From positions 3,348,001-3,412,000 of the forward strand of contig NZ_AP025506.1 in the NCBI RefSeq assembly GCF_024347595.1: a DNA stretch of 64,000 bases, given 5' to 3'. A program made the position numbers and the translations under genes. The notes beneath the pieces are model-generated. The model had not been told where the DNA came from, did no database searches, and saw nothing but the letters and a program-made list of their open reading frames with translations. Source of the stretch: Vibrio pomeroyi (GTDB lineage: Bacteria; Pseudomonadota; Gammaproteobacteria; Enterobacterales; Vibrionaceae). This document shows, in pieces, positions 20,337 through 29,198 of this stretch; position 1 is the stretch's first letter, and every line of letters begins with the position of its first letter.

Positions 20337-21344
20337 ATGAAACGCGATTTAGCAATGTCATTCTCTCGTGTCACAGAAGGTGCAGCACTAGCTGGTTACA
20401 AGTGGCTTGGCCGTGGCGACAAAAACGCTGCAGATGGCGCTGCTGTAGAAGTAATGCGTAGCCTACTTAACAAAACCGAAATCAGCGGTGAGATTGTTAT
20501 TGGCGAAGGTGAAATCGATGATGCACCTATGCTATACATCGGCGAAAACGTAGGTGTGGGCGGCGATGCTGTCGATATCGCCGTTGACCCAATTGAAGGG
20601 ACACGCATGACAGCAATGGGCCAATCAAATGCATTGGCAGTATTGGCTGCAGGCGAAAAAGGCAGCTTCCTTAAAGCACCTGATATGTACATGGAAAAGC
20701 TAGTTGTAGGCCCGGGCGCTAAAGGCGTTATCGACCTAGAACTGCCACTGAAAGAAAACCTAGAAAACATTGCTAAGGCTCTGGGCAAAACACTGGATAC
20801 ACTGGTTGTAACGACACTGGCTAAGCCACGTCACGATCAAGTTATCGCCGACATGCAAGCTATGGGCGTTCGTGTATTCGCAGTGCCAGATGGTGATGTT
20901 GCGGCTTCTATCCTAACCTGTATGCCAGACAGCGAAGTAGACGTAATGTACTGCATCGGCGGCGCACCTGAAGGTGTGGTTTCTGCTGCTGTTATTCGCG
21001 CACTTGACGGTGATATGCACGGTCGTCTGCTTCCTCGTCACGAAGTCAAAGGCGACACAGAAGAGAACCGCAAACACGGTGAACTTGAACTAGAGCGTTG
21101 TGCCGAAATGGGCGTAACAGCTGGTATAGTGTTGAAGATGGAAGACATGGCTCGCAGCGACAACGTTGTATTCTCAGCAACAGGCATCACTAAGGGTGAC
21201 TTGCTAGAAGGCATTTCTCGTCAAGGCAATATCGCGACAACAGAAACGCTGCTTATCCGTGGCCGCTGCCGCACGATTCGCCGCATCAAATCAATCCACT
21301 ACCTAGAGCGTAAAGATCCTGAAGTAGTGGGTCACATCCTGTAA
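20337..21344 (+). CDS. glpX: Fructose-1,6-bisphosphatase class II
   Basis: Gluconeogenic phosphatase, Mg/Mn-dependent, lithium-sensitive family. The 335-aa protein begins MKRDLAMSFSRVTEGAALAGYKWLGRGDKNAADGAAVE and contains the metal-site motifs IVIGEGEIDDAPMLYIGE and DIAVDPIEGT, plus CIGGAPEGVVSAAVIRALDG. It stands alone here rather than in a glpFKX operon, which suggests it serves general gluconeogenesis. Confidence 0.95.
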   Translation: MKRDLAMSFSRVTEGAALAGYKWLGRGDKNAADGAAVEVMRSLLNKTEISGEIVIGEGEIDDAPMLYIGENVGVGGDAVDIAVDPIEGTRMTAMGQSNALAVLAAGEKGSFLKAPDMYMEKLVVGPGAKGVIDLELPLKENLENIAKALGKTLDTLVVTTLAKPRHDQVIADMQAMGVRVFAVPDGDVAASILTCMPDSEVDVMYCIGGAPEGVVSAAVIRALDGDMHGRLLPRHEVKGDTEENRKHGELELERCAEMGVTAGIVLKMEDMARSDNVVFSATGITKGDLLEGISRQGNIATTETLLIRGRCRTIRRIKSIHYLERKDPEVVGHIL

Positions 21345-21370
21345 ACCTAAATTAGGTTAAACAGAACAGA

Positions 21371-21402
21371 CAAAGGCTGATACTAGATATCGGCCTTTTG
21401 TT
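21371..21402 (+). terminator. Intrinsic terminator of glpX
   Basis: AAAGGCTGATA pairs with TATCGGCCTTT (one G-U) followed by a T-rich run. Confidence 0.8.
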
Positions 21403-21526
21403 TTATTGGCCTATGACAATCACCCCCTGCTTTCTGCCCAGAGCGCAAATTACAGTCAATATAGTAAATGGTTTGCTTTATAAACACCTTGCCTCATAAT
21501 AGTAAGGTTCATGAGGTAGGGATAGT

Positions 21527-22153
21527 ATGAAAACAAGCGACAAAATCTTACAGACCATTAAGCGTCAAGGCGCAGTAACTGCGAAACAACTGTCAGAAGA
21601 ATTTGGCATGACGACAATGGGTGCAAGGCAGCATCTGCAAAGCCTGGAAGATGACGGTATTCTTGCGTTTCATGATGTGAAAGTAAAAGTGGGGCGCCCG
21701 ACTCGTCACTGGTCCCTTACTCAACATGGCCACGGTCAGTTTTCAGACCGACACGGTGAACTGACGATTCAAGTCATTGATGCGGTCGAGAACCTGTTTG
21801 GTAAAGAAGGACTTGCTAAGGTCGCAGCAGAACGTGAACAGCACACTCTCAAGCAATATCAATCTGCCCTATCTGGCTGTAATGACCTGACCAGTAAGCT
21901 GGAAAAGCTCACTCAACTTCGTGAAGAAGAGGGGTACATGGCAGAGCTTCAAGAGCATGATGATCATTACATCTTGATCGAAAACCACTGCCCTATCTGC
22001 AAAGCAGCGACTCGTTGCCCTAGCCTATGCCAGTCAGAGCTCAATGTTTTCACAGAACTGCTCAAAGACGAATGCCACGTAAGCCGCACTGAACACATTA
22101 TTGCTGGCGAGCGACGTTGCACTTACACGTTAACACCCACGCCTTCATCGTAA
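21527..22153 (+). CDS. Winged-helix regulator with SufR-like four-cysteine Fe-S motif
   Basis: Predicted DNA-binding protein of 208 aa. Residues 1-65 form a DeoR/ArsR-like winged helix (ILQTIKRQGAVTAKQLSEEFGMTTMGARQHLQSLEDDGIL, then wing GRPTRHWSLT). The C-terminal half has Cys155, Cys168, Cys183 and Cys198, spaced CX12CX14CX14C, plus Cys158 and Cys164 nearby. SufR-type repressors use CX12CX13CX14C to hold a 4Fe-4S cluster, so a redox- or iron-responsive role is likely. No suf genes are adjacent; the DUF3135 gene follows. The target is unknown. Confidence 0.75.
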   Translation: MKTSDKILQTIKRQGAVTAKQLSEEFGMTTMGARQHLQSLEDDGILAFHDVKVKVGRPTRHWSLTQHGHGQFSDRHGELTIQVIDAVENLFGKEGLAKVAAEREQHTLKQYQSALSGCNDLTSKLEKLTQLREEEGYMAELQEHDDHYILIENHCPICKAATRCPSLCQSELNVFTELLKDECHVSRTEHIIAGERRCTYTLTPTPSS

Positions 22154-22289
22154 TACCAAACGCTAAAGCTTCGCGCTAAGCCACTGATCTCGTCTCAATA
22201 TTGAGAAAACGTCAATAGAACAAAATTTGTACAGAATTCTTTCTTAAGCTTAAAGCATATGAAACATGCTTAATGCTAAGGAAGGAATG

Positions 22290-22637
22290 ATGGCACATCC
22301 ACAACCTGATCAAAAACTGCCACCCTTTGATGAACTTGTCCAACTCGCGAAAAGCGATCCTAAAGCATTCAATCAATTCAAACACGAGATGTGCGAACAG
22401 ATGATTTGTTCGGCTTCTGAAAACATGCAAGACAGACTCCGCGCTCAGCAAAGTCACATCGACTTAGTGGTTAGCCGTTGTAAGAATCCGCACCATGCCA
22501 ATGTCGTACTTATGCAGGAGTTGCGCTGTCAGGTCTGTAAGTTCCAAGACGCTCTCGAAGGCCGCTGCGGTTTTGAAGAAACTCTGCCAGAAAATGTGGT
22601 GCCTTTTAGACCCAATACAGAGCCAAAAATGTATTAA
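22290..22637 (+). CDS. DUF3135 family protein
   Basis: Small conserved gammaproteobacterial protein of unknown function. I chose the second of two adjacent in-frame ATGs (22287 and 22290) because AAGGAAGG lies at 22278-22285; the longer open frame from 22266 lacks a ribosome site. Visible features are LPPFDELVQLAKSDPKAFNQFKHEMCEQMI at the N-terminus and conserved cysteines in RCQVCKFQDALEGRCGFE, which could bind a metal. It is soluble, has no signal peptide, and ends at its own terminator. Confidence 0.75.
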   Translation: MAHPQPDQKLPPFDELVQLAKSDPKAFNQFKHEMCEQMICSASENMQDRLRAQQSHIDLVVSRCKNPHHANVVLMQELRCQVCKFQDALEGRCGFEETLPENVVPFRPNTEPKMY

Positions 22638-22689
22638 AGCGAATATAAGTTAACAGCAGACACATATGACAATCAGACTGTTATAAAAC

Positions 22690-22720
22690 AAAAAAGGGAG
22701 CGCAATGCTCCCTTTTGTTC
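22690..22720 (+). terminator. Intrinsic terminator after the DUF3135 gene
   Basis: AAAAGGGAGC / GCTCCCTTTT stem with a short loop and T-rich tail. It lies between convergent genes and may act for both. Confidence 0.82.
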
Positions 22721-22736
22721 ATTCATCATTCTGCGA

Positions 22737-23159
22737 TTACACCGGATCTTCGCCGTAATCATTGCGACCTTCAGTACCTTTCATCAAGCCACATTCAATC
22801 AGAATCCATAAACCACACACTAATGCAGCAACGGTTGCCACCATATGAACTGGTGATACCGACTCTGTTGTCGTCGCAGCCATTGGTGAAGCCAAACGAC
22901 CTAACACCAGCGGTACATTCAGCAGTAACCAGTAGTTCGATTTGTTACGGTCGTGCCAACGCTTGGCGGTTACCGCAAGATCTGGGATAACCAGCATCAG
23001 GAGGAAGATTGGTAGTAGAATGTAAGAGTACGCAGGGAACAAAACCGAGATACCAGAAGCAAAACCAGTAATCGCGATGTAGTAGAAAATGTTCCACATC
23101 CAGTAAGTCTTACGACCAATTCTCCCTTTGAAAGAGAGCAGTAAATCTTTCATCGACAT
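22737..23159 (-). CDS. DUF805 inner-membrane protein
   Basis: 140-aa membrane protein with four predicted helices. The DUF805 signature is the N-terminal FKGRIGRKTYWMWNIFYYIAI and the later DLAVTAKRWHDRNKSNYWLLL segment. Function is unknown; YhaH/YhaI-type relatives exist in E. coli. Neither neighbour suggests a role. Confidence 0.85.
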   Translation of the reverse strand: MSMKDLLLSFKGRIGRKTYWMWNIFYYIAITGFASGISVLFPAYSYILLPIFLLMLVIPDLAVTAKRWHDRNKSNYWLLLNVPLVLGRLASPMAATTTESVSPVHMVATVAALVCGLWILIECGLMKGTEGRNDYGEDPV

Positions 23160-23236
23160 CTAAAAATACTCAAAAAATTAATACGCTACCAAAAAAGTTA
23201 GCAGCAAATTGCTCGTTAATCACTTTTATTAAAAAA

Positions 23237-23584
23237 TCAGTTAATCACTTTCTGGAAGCAGCTTTTGTCCATATCTCTTATGTTCACCGTTAGGCTGCGG
23301 ATATGGCTCGCCTGTTCTTGTAAGGTTTGCATTAACGAACGCGACAGTTCTCTTTTCTGTTCTTCGGTACGTCCTGAAAGTAACTCGAAGCTGATGTGAA
23401 TAAAATCCACACTGTCTTCTTCATCACCGACTAGCCAGTTATGACAACGCAGCGAACGCGACTTCACAGAAGGCACATCAAACAAGCCACAGTTTAATGC
23501 AACTTTATGAAGATCTTCTAGTAAACCTTGGATATTCACTCGCTCGTCCACTGAATTTGAGTACTCTAGAACTAGATTCGGCAT
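23237..23584 (-). CDS. 5-carboxymethyl-2-hydroxymuconate delta-isomerase-like tautomerase
   Basis: 115-aa member of the tautomerase superfamily (CHMI/HpaF type). It starts MPNLVLEYSNSVDE; the N-terminal proline exposed after Met removal is the catalytic base of this fold. FIHISFELLSGRTEEQKRELSRSLMQTL is characteristic. No homoprotocatechuate pathway genes are nearby, so the physiological substrate is uncertain. Confidence 0.85.
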   Translation of the reverse strand: MPNLVLEYSNSVDERVNIQGLLEDLHKVALNCGLFDVPSVKSRSLRCHNWLVGDEEDSVDFIHISFELLSGRTEEQKRELSRSLMQTLQEQASHIRSLTVNIRDMDKSCFQKVIN

Positions 23585-23833
23585 TATTACTTCCTATTGT
23601 TAACGCAATCGTTTGTCCCTTAATACCAACTAACGATGAAAAATCCGAGAAGTTAGCTATTATTCTGTCTGCCGGATCACTGATATATGCTCAAAATCTA
23701 CTCTGACCATTGAGTAAGATCCAAGAAAGTCATGACCACAGTCATGATCTGTTGATATTAATCTGTTATATTATTTCGTAATAAAGTTTACTTTTTTACA
23801 TTCGATTTATTTAAATACTTTGGAGATATTCCT

Positions 23834-24604
23834 ATGCGTCATCCTGTAGTTATGGGTAACTGGAAACTAAACGGCAGCAAAGAAATGGTTGTTGATCTAC
23901 TAAACGGTCTTAACGCTGAACTTGAAGGCGTAACAGGCGTAGACGTAGCAGTTGCTCCACCAGCACTTTTCGTTGATCTAGCAGAGCGTACGCTTACTGA
24001 AGCGGGCAGCGCGATCATCCTAGGTGCTCAAAACTCTGACCTAAACAACAGCGGTGCATTCACTGGCGACATGTCTCCAGCAATGCTTAAAGAGTTCGGC
24101 GCATCTCACATCATCATCGGTCACTCTGAGCGTCGTGAATACCACAACGAATCAGACGAGTTCGTAGCTAAGAAATTCGCATTCCTAAAAGAGAACGGCC
24201 TAACTCCAGTTCTTTGTATCGGTGAATCTGAAGCACAAAACGAAGCAGGCGAAACTGTTGCAGTATGTGCTCGTCAACTTGACGCTGTTATCAACACTCA
24301 AGGTGTTGAAGCTCTTGAAGGCGCTATCATCGCTTACGAACCAATCTGGGCTATCGGTACTGGTAAAGCAGCTACAGCTGAAGATGCACAACGCATCCAC
24401 GCTCAAATCCGTGCACACATCGCAGAGAAATCTGAAGAAGTTGCTAAGAAAGTTGTTATCCAATACGGCGGTTCTGTTAAGCCAGACAACGCAGCAGCTT
24501 ACTTTGCACAACCAGACATCGACGGTGCTCTAGTTGGCGGCGCAGCTCTTGACGCGAAAAGCTTCGCAGCTATCGCTAAAGCAGCAGCTGAAGCAAAAGC
24601 TTAA
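23834..24604 (+). CDS. tpiA: Triosephosphate isomerase
   Basis: Glycolytic enzyme interconverting dihydroxyacetone phosphate and glyceraldehyde 3-phosphate. The 256-aa protein has catalytic Lys11 in MGNWKLNGS, the His97 motif IIIGHSERR, the catalytic glutamate in [15 protein letters not shown] (also the flexible loop 6), and the phosphate-binding YGGSV and GALVGGAAL loops. Codon choice is strongly biased, as expected for high expression. It has its own leader and terminator. Confidence 0.98.
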   Translation: MRHPVVMGNWKLNGSKEMVVDLLNGLNAELEGVTGVDVAVAPPALFVDLAERTLTEAGSAIILGAQNSDLNNSGAFTGDMSPAMLKEFGASHIIIGHSERREYHNESDEFVAKKFAFLKENGLTPVLCIGESEAQNEAGETVAVCARQLDAVINTQGVEALEGAIIAYEPIWAIGTGKAATAEDAQRIHAQIRAHIAEKSEEVAKKVVIQYGGSVKPDNAAAYFAQPDIDGALVGGAALDAKSFAAIAKAAAEAKA

Positions 24605-24628
24605 TTTAAACTTCACCGTTTAAATTGA

Positions 24629-24662
24629 ATGAAAGGTCAACTTAGGTTGGCCTTTTTTGATC
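24629..24662 (+). terminator. Intrinsic terminator of tpiA
   Basis: AAGGTCAAC pairs with GTTGGCCTT (one G-U) and is followed by TTTTTT. An additional AT-rich inverted repeat (AATTTAAAC / GTTTAAATT) precedes it at 24603-24626. Confidence 0.85.
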
Positions 24663-24746
24663 TCGCTCGAACACCACCCTCTCCTGCCTCTCTTTTGTCA
24701 CCAGCTCTTCGTAACTTAATAACACTTCTATTCATTGGACTGCGTT

Positions 24747-25100
24747 ATGACGATTTATACACGACCTCAGCTCAATACATTTCGAAAAACACTCCGAAAC
24801 AACATGCCTCAACCAGAACGTAAACTATGGTTTTATATAAGAAGAAAGCAGCTTGGCGTAAAATTTAGAAGACAACATAGCATTGGAAAATACATCGTGG
24901 ATTTCTTCTGCTGCGAACTAAAACTGGCCATTGAGTTAGATGGTAATAGTCACTTTTCAGAACAAGCACAGGCTTACGATCATCAGCGCACACGAGACTT
25001 AAACAAGCTTGGAATCAAGGTGCTTCGCTTTACCAATAATGAGGTTAATCAGAACCTTGAGGAAGTTTTGGTGAAGATCATGAATTCAATCCCCAAATAA
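24747..25100 (+). CDS. DUF559 endonuclease-like protein (Vsr/YcjD superfamily)
   Basis: 117-aa protein from ATG 24747; a TTG start at 24735 is less likely. It has the DUF559 core: PERKLWFYIRRKQLGVKFRRQHSIGKYIVDFFC followed by LAIELDGNSHFSEQAQAYDHQRTRDLNKLGIKVLRFTN. The order Glu...Asp...ELDG is that of PD-(D/E)XK nucleases related to very-short-patch repair enzymes. It has no operon partner and sits between two glycolytic genes. A symmetric inverted-repeat element follows its stop codon by 14 bases. Function is unproven; a DNA-processing role is inferred from the fold. Confidence 0.85.
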   Translation: MTIYTRPQLNTFRKTLRNNMPQPERKLWFYIRRKQLGVKFRRQHSIGKYIVDFFCCELKLAIELDGNSHFSEQAQAYDHQRTRDLNKLGIKVLRFTNNEVNQNLEEVLVKIMNSIPK

Positions 25101-25114
25101 GATTCTATATACAC

Positions 25115-25381
25115 ATCCCCCTCTAACTCCCCCTTATCTTAACATTCTCGATTACCCTACCGATCTAGGATAAAGGGGGAGAACTTTCTTTGTTCACTGA
25201 GATTTCTTGGCTAACTGAAACCATAAAATGTTCCATGAATCGCGAATTGGAAAGCTTACCCTGATAGATAGGATTTGTTGTAGGCGGTATATGTTCCAAC
25301 AACTAAGGAACTGTTCCTCCCCTTTCCAAATGAAGCTAAAGGGATCTGTGAACCTGACCTAAGGGGAGGCTAAGAGGGGAT
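25115..25381. repeat. Nested inverted-repeat element next to the DUF559 gene
   Basis: Outer imperfect arms: 25115-25138 (ATCCCCCTCTAACTCCCCCT...) and 25358-25381, whose reverse complement reads ATCCCCTCTTAGCCTCCCCT. Inner arms: GATAAAGGGGGAGAAC (25169-25184) and GTTCCTCCCCTTTCC (25313-25327), again reverse complements with a few differences. The 267-bp element has no convincing coding sequence. Its symmetry and purine/pyrimidine-strand bias differ from the surrounding core genes. It may be a small non-autonomous mobile element or a substrate of the DUF559 protein. Confidence 0.65.
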
Positions 25382-25412
25382 TTTACAATGAATCAAAAGA
25401 ATGACAGATACA

Positions 25413-25444
25413 AAAAAACCGCTGATAAATCAGCGGTTTTTAAA
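25413..25444 (-). terminator. Intrinsic terminator of pfkA
   Basis: Perfect stem AAAAACCGCTGA / TCAGCGGTTTTT with a TAAA loop; T-rich on both strands. Confidence 0.9.
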
Positions 25445-25469
25445 TTCTTTAAGCGAACGCTAAGCGCGG

Positions 25470-26432
25470 CTAGAACAACTCTTCTGCAACGCGGAACAGC
25501 TCAGAACGGTCTGGGTTCTGCATGTTCTCGATACAGTCGATGATGTCGTGGTGAACAAGTTCTTCTTTCTCGATACCAACACAACGACCACCGTGACCTT
25601 CTTGAAGCAGGTGAACAGCGTAGTTACCCATGCGAGAAGCCAGTACACGGTCAAATGCAGTAGGACGACCACCACGTTGAATGTGACCAAGAACCGTTGC
25701 ACGAGTCTCACGACCTGTTGCTGTTTCGATCTCTTTAGCAAGCTCGTTTGCGTCCATCATAAGCTCAGTTAGAGCGATGATTGCGTGCTTCTTACCTTTA
25801 GCAATTCCATCTTGGATGTTGCCGATAAGCTGGTCTTTATCTAGGCCAGTCTCTGGAGTAATGATGTACTCACAACCACCCGCGATTGCTGACATAAGCG
25901 TAAGGTCACCACAGTGACGGCCCATGATTTCAACAATAGAAATACGTTGGTGAGAAGAAGACGTGTCACGTAAACGGTCGATTGAATCGATAACTGTGTT
26001 AAGCGCAGTTAGGTAACCGATTGTGTAGTCAGTACCCGCGATATCGTTATCGATTGTGCCTGGAAGACCGATACATGGGTAACCCATCTCAGTTAGCTTC
26101 TTAGCACCCATGTAAGAACCGTCACCACCGATAACAACAAGTGCTTCGATGCCGTGTTTCTTAAGGTTCTCGATGCCTTTCTCACGAACAGCAACGTCTT
26201 TGAATTCAGGGAAACGTGCAGAACCTAAGAAGGTACCACCACGGTTGATTACGTCAGATACGCTTGAACGGTCAAGCTTTTCGATACGGTCTTCAACAAG
26301 GCCTTGGTAGCCATCGTAAATACCGTAAACTTCAATGCCAACTGATAACGCAGTACGAACAACGCCGCGAACTGCTGCGTTCATACCTGGAGCGTCACCA
26401 CCACTGGTCAAAACACCGATCTTCTTAATCAT
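25470..26432 (-). CDS. pfkA: 6-phosphofructokinase isozyme I
   Basis: Allosteric ATP-dependent glycolytic kinase that phosphorylates fructose 6-phosphate. The start at ATG 26432 ([23 protein letters not shown], 320 aa) is chosen over GTG 26438 because GAGGG lies five bases upstream and the length then equals the family norm. Motifs are GGDGSY for ATP/Mg, GTIDNDI with the catalytic aspartate, and [13 protein letters not shown] for the sugar phosphate. The upstream 316 bp carry several palindromic repeats. Confidence 0.97.
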   Translation of the reverse strand: MIKKIGVLTSGGDAPGMNAAVRGVVRTALSVGIEVYGIYDGYQGLVEDRIEKLDRSSVSDVINRGGTFLGSARFPEFKDVAVREKGIENLKKHGIEALVVIGGDGSYMGAKKLTEMGYPCIGLPGTIDNDIAGTDYTIGYLTALNTVIDSIDRLRDTSSSHQRISIVEIMGRHCGDLTLMSAIAGGCEYIITPETGLDKDQLIGNIQDGIAKGKKHAIIALTELMMDANELAKEIETATGRETRATVLGHIQRGGRPTAFDRVLASRMGNYAVHLLQEGHGGRCVGIEKEELVHHDIIDCIENMQNPDRSELFRVAEELF

Positions 26433-26748
26433 GCTCACCCTCGATTTTTGGGAATCTATTATTCAATTCTTGTTCTTGCTGATTGTATATCAACAAGATT
26501 TTAAATCTATATTTGTGCGTTATGTTACATTTCCTCAACAGGAATAGCACTTAAATCGCGTAAAATTATGTAACATTTCTACTTCTGTAAGAGTATTACA
26601 GTTTTACTCAATAACTTTGTTGATTCACATCAGAATCAACATTAATTGTTACTAAGGTGGTTTTTGAATCACCAAAGAACTAGTAATTTTTACTCACTCT
26701 AGTTCAAAAGCCGCCCACTTACCATTTGCCACTCAATTTTAGCCCGTA
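26433..26748 (-). promoter_or_regulatory. pfkA upstream region with repeated palindromes
   Basis: No coding sequence. It holds two near-identical 14-mers, TTATGTTACATTTC (26520-26533) and TTATGTAACATTTC (26566-26579), each containing an ATGTWACAT palindrome, and a perfect 9-bp inverted repeat TGTTGATTC-N6-GAATCAACA (26618-26641). The first pair looks like a repeated operator in the pfkA promoter. The last may be an operator or part of the fieF 3' end. Confidence 0.5.
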
Positions 26749-27657
26749 TCACCACGAGTGGAATTTCTGCTGCTTCTCTGGTCCAAATACGACCGAATAC
26801 GGATCCTGGTGAATTAATACATCAGCATCAGGGAATACGGAGATAAGCTTGGCCTCAACTTCGTCAGAAATGCGATGCGCTTCAATAAGTGGCATCTCAT
26901 CTTCAAGTTCTAAGTGCAATTGAATGAAGCGAATTGGCCCCGAACGACGCGTTCGTAATTGATGTACACCCAACACGCCTTCGACGCTCAACGATGTCTC
27001 TTTTATCTGTTTTAGCTCTTCATCCGGTAGCTTATGATCAAGCAGAGATTGAATCGCTTCCATCGCCATTTGATAAGCGCTGTAAAGAATGTAGATACCG
27101 ATACCCACCGCAAATACAGAGTCCGCTTGGCCAATGCCAAACCAGCTCAATGCTAGGGCTAGCATGATCGCGGCATTCATATAAAGGTCAGATTGATAGT
27201 GCAGTGAGTCAGCGGCAATCGCTTGGCTACCGGTTTTCTTCACCACATGTTTTTGGAATCGAACCAAGCCGAAGGTCATGACTATCGCGAATAAGCTGAC
27301 GTAGATACCAATCTCTGGAGAGTTGAGTTCATGAGGTCTGAAGAAGCGTTCAATACCGTTAAGAATGAGGAAACAAGCCGAGCCTGAGATAAACATCGCC
27401 TGCGCCAATGCGGCAAGAGATTCGGCCTTACCATGACCAAAGGTGTGCTCTTTGTCGGCAGGCTGCAGAGAGTAGCGAACCACGATGAGGTTAACGACAG
27501 ACGCTGCGATATCCAACATTGAATCGACCACGGAAGCCAACAGACTCACAGAACCTGTCACCCACCATGCTGCGACTTTCACTATCAATAAAATAGTGGC
27601 GATGGTGGTGGCTGCCCAAGCAGCGAGCGTAACTAAACGTGCGTATTCTTGTTTCAT
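26749..27657 (-). CDS. fieF: Cation-efflux pump FieF (CDF family)
   Basis: Inner-membrane divalent-cation/proton antiporter exporting Fe(II) and Zn(II). The ATG at 27657 ([14 protein letters not shown]) is chosen over the ORF start at 27738 because it matches the family N-terminus and gives about 302 aa. It has six transmembrane helices with metal-site motifs [12 protein letters not shown] and SLHYQSD, the [15 protein letters not shown] segment, and a C-terminal cytoplasmic domain ([26 protein letters not shown]). It lies downstream of cpxP on the same strand, with a terminator between them. Confidence 0.94.
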   Translation of the reverse strand: MKQEYARLVTLAAWAATTIATILLIVKVAAWWVTGSVSLLASVVDSMLDIAASVVNLIVVRYSLQPADKEHTFGHGKAESLAALAQAMFISGSACFLILNGIERFFRPHELNSPEIGIYVSLFAIVMTFGLVRFQKHVVKKTGSQAIAADSLHYQSDLYMNAAIMLALALSWFGIGQADSVFAVGIGIYILYSAYQMAMEAIQSLLDHKLPDEELKQIKETSLSVEGVLGVHQLRTRRSGPIRFIQLHLELEDEMPLIEAHRISDEVEAKLISVFPDADVLIHQDPYSVVFGPEKQQKFHSW

Positions 27658-27750
27658 AACTTGGCTATAAAGTGACTGATAGCACAAAGTATAACCTGCA
27701 AACAACCAATTGAATATGACAGCTAGGGTGTAAGACATTCATTTTTAGGG

Positions 27751-27784
27751 ATCAAAAAAAGCGGCACACGGCCGCTTCTTTCTA
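27751..27784 (-). terminator. Intrinsic terminator of cpxP
   Basis: On the - strand GAAGCGGCC pairs with the GCCGCTTT arm and ends in seven Ts, between cpxP and fieF. Confidence 0.8.
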
Positions 27785-27820
27785 AACACTTTCATTCAAA
27801 GCTGCTTTATTAAGCTCGAA

Positions 27821-28330
27821 TTACTTGTCTTTGTTCATGCGTTTTTCCATTTTGTCAGCACACTTAGTCATGCGCTCTTGTTGGATTTCTTTCAGTTGAG
27901 TCTTTTGCTCAGCCGTTAGTACGCTCATCATTTCGTGTTGCTTCTTCAGCATTGCCACGCGACGCTCAGTTTGCTTCTCAACCATTTCGCTTGCTAGGTC
28001 GTTCGCAGCTGCTTCATCGAAGTTGTCAGCCAGTACCAATGCTTGAACTTTCTCTTGGTGCGCTTTCATTTTCGCCATTTTATCGGTTTTATTGCCAGCG
28101 TGTTTTTCTTTCATCTCTGCACGATTCGCTTCGCGCATCTCTTTCAATTCTGTTTTTTGTGCGTCAGTTAGGTCTAGTTGACGCATCACTTTCTTATCGA
28201 AGCCACCACATTTACCGTGCATGCCTTTGTGGTCGCCTTTATCGCCGCCGCCAAATGCGTACGCGCTTGCTGTACCTAACATTAGTGGAAGTGCCGCAGC
28301 TGCTAGTACAAGTTTCTTAGTCATTTTCAT
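27821..28330 (-). CDS. cpxP: Periplasmic Cpx-pathway inhibitor CpxP
   Basis: Periplasmic chaperone-like protein that damps CpxA and is titrated away by misfolded envelope proteins. The 169-aa protein has a Sec signal peptide (MKMTKKLVLAAAALPLMLGTASAYA) and two LTxxQ-type motifs, LTDAQKTELKEM (about 55) and LTAEQKTQLKEI (about 138), within a long Lys/Met-rich helical region. It is divergent from cpxRA, with a CpxR box between them. Confidence 0.92.
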   Translation of the reverse strand: MKMTKKLVLAAAALPLMLGTASAYAFGGGDKGDHKGMHGKCGGFDKKVMRQLDLTDAQKTELKEMREANRAEMKEKHAGNKTDKMAKMKAHQEKVQALVLADNFDEAAANDLASEMVEKQTERRVAMLKKQHEMMSVLTAEQKTQLKEIQQERMTKCADKMEKRMNKDK

Positions 28331-28410
28331 AATTGTTGCCTCAATTCGGTATAATAAGTCATGTGTTGCGTCTGTTTCTCAGCGCTTGAATATAGATTAG
28401 TCTTTCCCTC

Positions 28411-28446
28411 GTAAAGTGACGTTTAGAAAGCGTAAATAATCGTAAA
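28411..28446. promoter_or_regulatory. CpxR boxes between cpxP and cpxR
   Basis: GTAAATAATCGTAAA (28432-28446) is an exact GTAAA-N5-GTAAA CpxR box; GTAAAGTGACGTTTA (28411-28425) is a partial second copy. The position fits autoregulation of both divergent transcripts. Confidence 0.85.
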
Positions 28447-28508
28447 GAGTGAAAGCTGACCAATAATTAGCAGTATTATTAACCTAACTAAATGATTAAG
28501 GCTTCCCT

Positions 28509-29198
28509 ATGGCGAACATTCTTCTTATTGATGACGACACCGAGTTAACCAGCTTACTTAAAGACATTCTGAGCTTTGAGGGCTTCACTGTTTCCGAAGC
28601 CAATGACGGCTACGCGGGGCTCGAGGCGGTCAATGATGAGATTGATTTGATTCTTTTGGATGTGATGATGCCGCGCCTGAATGGCATGGAAACTCTCAAG
28701 AAGCTAAGAGAAAATTGGGAAACACCCGTACTGATGCTGACCGCAAAAGGTGAAGAGATTGATCGTGTGATTGGCCTAGAGCTTGGCGCAGATGACTATT
28801 TACCTAAACCTTTCAGTGACCGAGAGCTACTTGCACGTATTCGTGCCATCTTGCGTCGAACGCAAACCACCGCGGCACCGAAAGCAGCCAGTGATAGAAT
28901 TCAATACCAAGACATTGAAGTCTTCCCTGGCAAGCAAGAAGCTTACTGTAATGGCGAGATTATCGATCTCACCACCACAGAGTTCGCTTTGTTGAGCCAC
29001 CTTATCCAAAACCCGGGGCAAGTGATCACCAAAGAAGCATTGAGTCTCGATGTATTAGGCAAAAGGCTAGCGGCGTTTGACCGTGCGATCGATATGCACA
29101 TCTCCAATCTGCGTAAAAAGATCCCAGAGCGCAGCGACGGCAAATCTCGTATCAAGACCTTACGTGGTCGTGGCTACTTATTGGTAGAGGAGGATTAA
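28509..29198 (+). CDS. cpxR: Envelope-stress response regulator CpxR
   Basis: OmpR-family transcription factor activated by CpxA in response to envelope protein misfolding. The 229-aa protein has a receiver domain with acidic pocket IDDD (8-10), phospho-acceptor Asp51 in LILLDVMMP and conserved Lys in DDYLPKPF, then a winged-helix domain (about 130-229) with LRKKI and TLRGRGYLLV. Its stop codon overlaps the cpxA start by one base (TAATG). Confidence 0.96.
   Translation: MANILLIDDDTELTSLLKDILSFEGFTVSEANDGYAGLEAVNDEIDLILLDVMMPRLNGMETLKKLRENWETPVLMLTAKGEEIDRVIGLELGADDYLPKPFSDRELLARIRAILRRTQTTAAPKAASDRIQYQDIEVFPGKQEAYCNGEIIDLTTTEFALLSHLIQNPGQVITKEALSLDVLGKRLAAFDRAIDMHISNLRKKIPERSDGKSRIKTLRGRGYLLVEED

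Noticed and set aside
24222..24533. Overlapping 103-codon frames on both strands within tpiA
   Set aside because: Both are products of the strong codon bias of tpiA and are Leu/Lys- or Cys/Phe-skewed shadows.
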